Shown: positions 8,001 through 9,414 of the stretch, in pieces
Numbering within the stretch: position 1 is the first letter of the stretch
Layout of the letters: each line of letters begins with the position of its first letter
Source of the DNA: CAZADH01 sp964483805
GTDB lineage: Bacteria; Muiribacteriota; Ozemobacteria; Ozemobacterales; Ozemobacteraceae
Assembly: GCA_964483805.1 (NCBI GenBank)
Contig: CAZADH010000247.1
Span: 1 to 9,414 of the forward strand
Direction of reading: 5' to 3'
DNA length: 9,414 nt
Made by a program: the position numbers and the translations under genes
Notes under the pieces: model-generated
What the model was told of the DNA's origin: nothing
Databases searched by the model: none
Seen by the model: the letters and a program-made list of their open reading frames with translations, nothing else

Positions 8001-8696
8001 ATTTACACGCCCCGACACCGCTCCCCGGCCGCGCGCCGCGGCCACGAGCCGCTGGGTGGCCTCGAGCAGGTTCGCATAGACCGTCGCCACCGGCATGGTC
8101 CGATCGACCTGGGCGATGGCCGCGGTCGCTTTGGCGGCCAGATCGACCCCGGCCAACGCGCGACGCGTCGGCGTCATCATGATGTGTTCCATGGCCTGGG
8201 CCACGAGATCGCCGCGCAACCCCGAGCCGGCCGGGTGAACCACGAGAGTGCTGCCCGTGTTGGCGACCAGATCGATGCCGCCGCGAAACGCCGTGTACGA
8301 GCCGATGCTGCCGCCGTTGATGCTGACCTTCGCCACCGTCGGCAACGCCGGCAGATCGACCGAGACGGAAACGCGGTTGTTGGCGTCGGCGATCGCGTTC
8401 ACCGATTGATAGGTGATCGGAGTTGTCGCATCGCCGGGATGAAACGAGAGCAACTGAATCGTCACCGACGCGCCTTTCGTCGTCGCGCGCAACGCCGGGG
8501 TTACTGTGCCCTCGTCGTTCGGCGTCACCGCAAACGCCAATCGGAGCGTCGCCCGACCGTCACTCGCGGTCGCAGTGGGGGCCACCGGCATGGGACCGAC
8601 GCCGGGCGCATCGTCGTTACGCGCACAACCGACCAACGACCCCAGAAGACAAGCAGCGAGAGCAACAACGAGCCACAGCGAGCGGTTTCTGAACAT
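5055..8696 (-). CDS. Large multidomain surface lipoprotein: carboxypeptidase-regulatory-like, FN3-like, Ig-like and NHL-propeller domains
   Basis: The 1213-residue product starts with a lipoprotein signal (MFRNRSLWLVVALAACLLGS) and lipobox LVGC, with Cys24 the lipidated residue. Domains: an unassigned region (about 40-220); two carboxypeptidase-regulatory-like beta domains (about 226-295, TTTAADGSFTLANIPAG; about 324-400, STTDANGHYTVFNMPQG); three FN3-like domains (about 411-500, 507-600, 604-700), each with a CRIDYG/ARIEFG/SEVDYG strand; two Ig-like repeats (about 703-790, 792-877), each with PTW(T/S)W and HTLYVQ; and six NHL repeats (about 878-1213, FxxPxGLAxDxxGNLYVADTGNHTIRKI) that should close as one beta-propeller. 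These folds bind proteins or polysaccharides in known families; no catalytic motif is seen. Start 8696 is chosen for the signal peptide and the GAGGAG site (8707-8712) ten bases upstream. A promoter lies about 60 bases further up. It heads the likely operon. Confidence 0.9.
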   Translation of the reverse strand: MFRNRSLWLVVALAACLLGSLVGCARNDDAPGVGPMPVAPTATASDGRATLRLAFAVTPNDEGTVTPALRATTKGASVTIQLLSFHPGDATTPITYQSVNAIADANNRVSVSVDLPALPTVAKVSINGGSIGSYTAFRGGIDLVANTGSTLVVHPAGSGLRGDLVAQAMEHIMMTPTRRALAGVDLAAKATAAIAQVDRTMPVATVYANLLEATQRLVAAARGRGAVSGRVNTVSSSGSQRGAVRGAVAAGAKVYVENHPDLATTTAADGSFTLANIPAGVQNIIVDDDKGTVAGHFKGRSPAVSVAAETTAPIADLNANAAPNQIDGYVYLDTSMSSQQNTQIPVEGVRVTVWGQVSTTDANGHYTVFNMPQGTWDVQYEKVGFETRVDPVSFGVGQGTTHSITFKSLDKFPPIVSGLAAVNVNAYGARIDFATNEPAVCRIDYGPTTAYGTRTDLEYTAVRDHQIQLSFTGEAGATWHYRITARDVFGNEVTTPDVTVRAVENGDTTPPVVSGVQSTPQNWGAQIRFNTDENAVARIEFGLDEQYAYHNEFSYGLTREHTIDVSFQSISGFAPGATVKYRIAVRDASNNTTTTSGYTVATIDNVAPQLVSGGLVLAQNVTATSATIVWQTDEPSSSEVDYGRDYGFASRTADVATRTTNHVVLLTGLSPYTYYYVRAVSKDSANNGGEWQIGFQTLAQSVAPPVVTGPARTNNAQPTWTWSGGSGVTTFRWRLDDPDLSYAGAGNSTTFTPNEALPEGPHTLYVQAQSSAADGNWSTTAAFTVLVDLPALAPVVTGATYSSTLRPTWSWLSGGAGSGTYRVLLDNADLSGVTTTQTERSFTPGTNLTDGQHTLYVQEQDGYPQWSPSGSFVIEVGMRFDLFAGQIGLAGTTNGASATAQFNNPAALAMDSGGNLYVAEKHEVRKITAAGAVSRLAGGGLTPGSDDLQGAAARFNNPMGLAIDGSGIVYVADCDNHTIRKIDASGNVTTFAGAAGVSGSDDNPTAGQATNARFANPQGLAFDGAGNLYVADTGNHTIRKITAGGVVTTVVGMAGESGSAGGSGTDARLYAPTDLAFSGTDLYIVDSGNAMIRKYSSDTNVAIAAGFPAGSQNSPGYQDGTGTAARFSSPRRICRAGDGSLIIADTGNHVIRRLTTAGVVTTVAGLAGDANSVDGVRSQARFSAPNGVAVDAAGNIYVSEENSHVIRTGNYNR
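5574..5772 (-). repeat. Exact 22-bp direct repeat between two NHL blades
   Basis: Positions 5574-5595 and 5751-5772 are identical over 22 bases and encode the NHTIRKI part of two neighbouring NHL repeats. The identity at synonymous sites suggests recent duplication or gene conversion between blades. Confidence 0.85.
6122..6413 (-). repeat. Exact 19-bp direct repeat between the two Ig-like domains
   Basis: Positions 6122-6140 and 6395-6413 are identical over 19 bases and encode HTLYVQ in both Ig-like repeats of the lipoprotein. The shared codons are AT-richer than their surroundings (CAT ACG TTG TAT), supporting origin of the pair by duplication. Confidence 0.85.
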
Positions 8697-8706
8697 GGGC
8701 AGACAT

Positions 8707-8712
8707 CTCCTC
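8707..8712 (-). promoter_or_regulatory. Ribosome binding site of the large lipoprotein gene
   Basis: GAGGAG is ten bases before ATG 8696. It supports that start over the longer open frame reaching 8807, which would run through the promoter. Confidence 0.7.
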
Positions 8713-8763
8713 GAAAACAGGTGATGGAATTCGCGATCTGAGCCGCAAAACCGCGGCGACGCC

Positions 8764-8792
8764 ATCTTATCACCGGCCCCGACAAGACTCAA
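8764..8792 (-). promoter_or_regulatory. Sigma70-type promoter for the minus-strand operon
   Basis: Read on the minus strand, TTGAGT (8787-8792) is followed by a 17-base spacer and TAAGAT (8764-8769). A TG lies one base before the -10, giving an extended -10 (TGATAAGAT). Spacing is optimal and both hexamers match consensus at four or more positions. Transcription would start near 8757, leaving a leader of about 60 bases before the lipoprotein ATG. The leader contains a small CCGC/GCGG inverted repeat. Confidence 0.5.
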
Positions 8793-8878
8793 ACGCCAAC
8801 CGGACACGCAAACCGGCCCGGTCTCTCTGTGCCGGGGCGCACCGTCACCGGGGTTGCGCCATCACCAAGCCGCCCCGC

Positions 8879-8890
8879 CGACGATCGTCG
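8879..8890. promoter_or_regulatory. Perfect palindrome, candidate operator
   Basis: CGACGATCGTCG is identical on both strands and ends two bases before a TTGACT that could serve as a -35 for the plus-strand lipoprotein. Twofold symmetry of this size suits a dimeric regulator. The GATC-containing core is also the kind of palindrome that arises by chance in GC-rich DNA. Confidence 0.3.
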
Positions 8891-8951
8891 ACTTGACTAC
8901 TTTGCTCGCACACTCAACTTTTTCAGTCACGATGCCGATGGTTTAGATAGG

Positions 8952-9414
8952 ATGCATAGCGCCCGTCGCTTCATGGTCGGATCGTTGCTGACCGCCCTGA
9001 TGCTTACATGGCTCCTTGCGGGCTGTGGCGGCGGGGGCGGTGGCGGTGGTGTTGGCGGCACTGGCGTGGCCGGAAACGGCCCACCCGCCATGACCGACAG
9101 CACGATCGTCGGCCGTATAGTCACACCTGTGGCGCTTGCTCTCCGACCCGGCTGCGCCGGCGCCGCGCGAGGCAACTCGGCGGCGCCGGGCACCGAGGCT
9201 CGGCCCCACGGCGCCCTCGCGAGCGGACTCGCAGGCTCCATCCCCATTGCCGTCTGGGTCGAATCCCGCCCCGACCTGCGCACGACCTGCGATGCCGCCG
9301 GCGCCTTCATGCTCACGGGCGTGCCGACCGGCCCGCTGCGCCTCGTGGCCCGTTGCACCGATCCACTCTCAGGGTCGGGTTTCGTGGTGCGATCGGCCCC
9401 GTTCGCGGTAGAAC
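8952..9414 (+). CDS. Lipoprotein with poly-glycine tether and carboxypeptidase-regulatory-like domain (3' part outside the window)
   Basis: The frame from ATG 8952 is open for 154 codons to the window end with no stop. Residues 1-24 are a lipoprotein signal (MHSARRFMVGSLLTALMLTW, then LLAG) with lipobox LAGC and Cys25 as the lipidated residue. Eight Gly follow directly, then VGGTGVAG, a flexible tether to the membrane. From about residue 52 the sequence TIVGRIVTP and later TTCDAAGAFMLTGVPTGPLRLVARC match the start and end of a carboxypeptidase-regulatory-like beta domain, with an Ala/Gly-rich insertion of about 35 residues between the strands. Three Cys (in RPGC, RTTC and VARC) may form disulfides. 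An alternative in-frame ATG at 8973 would shorten the signal but lacks a ribosome site; the site for 8952 is also weak. It faces away from the larger lipoprotein, which carries the same domain type. Confidence 0.75.
   Translation, partial: MHSARRFMVGSLLTALMLTWLLAGCGGGGGGGGVGGTGVAGNGPPAMTDSTIVGRIVTPVALALRPGCAGAARGNSAAPGTEARPHGALASGLAGSIPIAVWVESRPDLRTTCDAAGAFMLTGVPTGPLRLVARCTDPLSGSGFVVRSAPFAVE

Larger units (their letters stand above)
8697..8951. other. Divergent intergenic region
   Basis: These 255 bases separate two lipoprotein genes read away from each other. They hold the operon promoter (8764-8792), a perfect 12-bp palindrome (8879-8890), and an AT-richer stretch (8891-8950) before the plus-strand gene. 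That stretch contains TTGACT at 8893-8898 but no convincing -10 at the right distance. No RNA gene or further coding frame is supported. Confidence 0.6.

Noticed and set aside
8184..8741. 185-codon plus-strand open frame across the lipoprotein start
   Set aside because: It is antisense to the signal peptide and N-terminal region, has no domain and crosses the operon leader.
8697..8807. N-terminal extension of the large lipoprotein by 37 residues
   Set aside because: It would bury the lipoprotein signal and run through the promoter; ATG 8696 has GAGGAG upstream and starts directly with the signal peptide.
8927..9358. 143-codon minus-strand open frame opposite the right-hand lipoprotein
   Set aside because: The plus strand gives a clear lipobox and poly-Gly tether; the minus translation has Pro runs that only mirror the Gly codons.

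Overview
The window is strongly GC-rich (judged by eye, not computed) and densely coding. Lipoprotein signal peptides with a lipobox, a membrane-anchored extracytoplasmic nuclease and a multi-pass HAMP cyclase point to a diderm bacterium. The run of ten Ns shows that this is a draft, probably metagenomic or scaffolded, assembly. Long secreted lipoproteins built of FN3-like and NHL repeats, and poly-glycine tethers after the lipobox, recall Myxococcota and other environmental GC-rich lineages, but I cannot assign a taxon from the sequence.

Layout, right to left. From 8696 down to 80 every gene is on the minus strand. A 1213-residue outer-surface lipoprotein (5055-8696) comes first, preceded by a good sigma70-type promoter near 8764-8792. 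After 36 bp follows a 195-residue exported protein of unknown family (4431-5018). After another 23 bp comes a membrane-anchored endonuclease/exonuclease/phosphatase (EEP, DNase I-like) protein (3193-4407). These three look like one operon. A 184-bp spacer (3009-3192) holds three strong inverted repeats and a possible 45-codon gene. Next is a 970-residue class III nucleotidyl cyclase with four membrane segments, two large extracytoplasmic regions and a HAMP domain (80-3008). The cyclase is split in the assembly by the N run, and its frame is restored exactly if the Ns and a duplicated 6-bp flank are collapsed. A possible next gene starts at position 67 and runs off the left edge.

On the right, a 255-bp divergent intergenic region (8697-8951) separates the operon from a plus-strand lipoprotein gene (8952 to the window end). 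That gene has no stop in the window.

How the genes may work together: three, possibly four, of the products in the minus-strand cluster act outside the inner membrane (surface lipoprotein, exported protein, anchored nuclease, sensory domains of the cyclase). A surface or extracellular-polymer module tied to a cyclic-nucleotide sensor is a reasonable inference, not shown. The point most worth checking is the cyclase. It keeps both metal-binding Asp residues and the substrate Lys but has Ser and Ala where the transition-state Asn and Arg normally sit. No classical mobile element, CRISPR array, tRNA or rRNA was seen.
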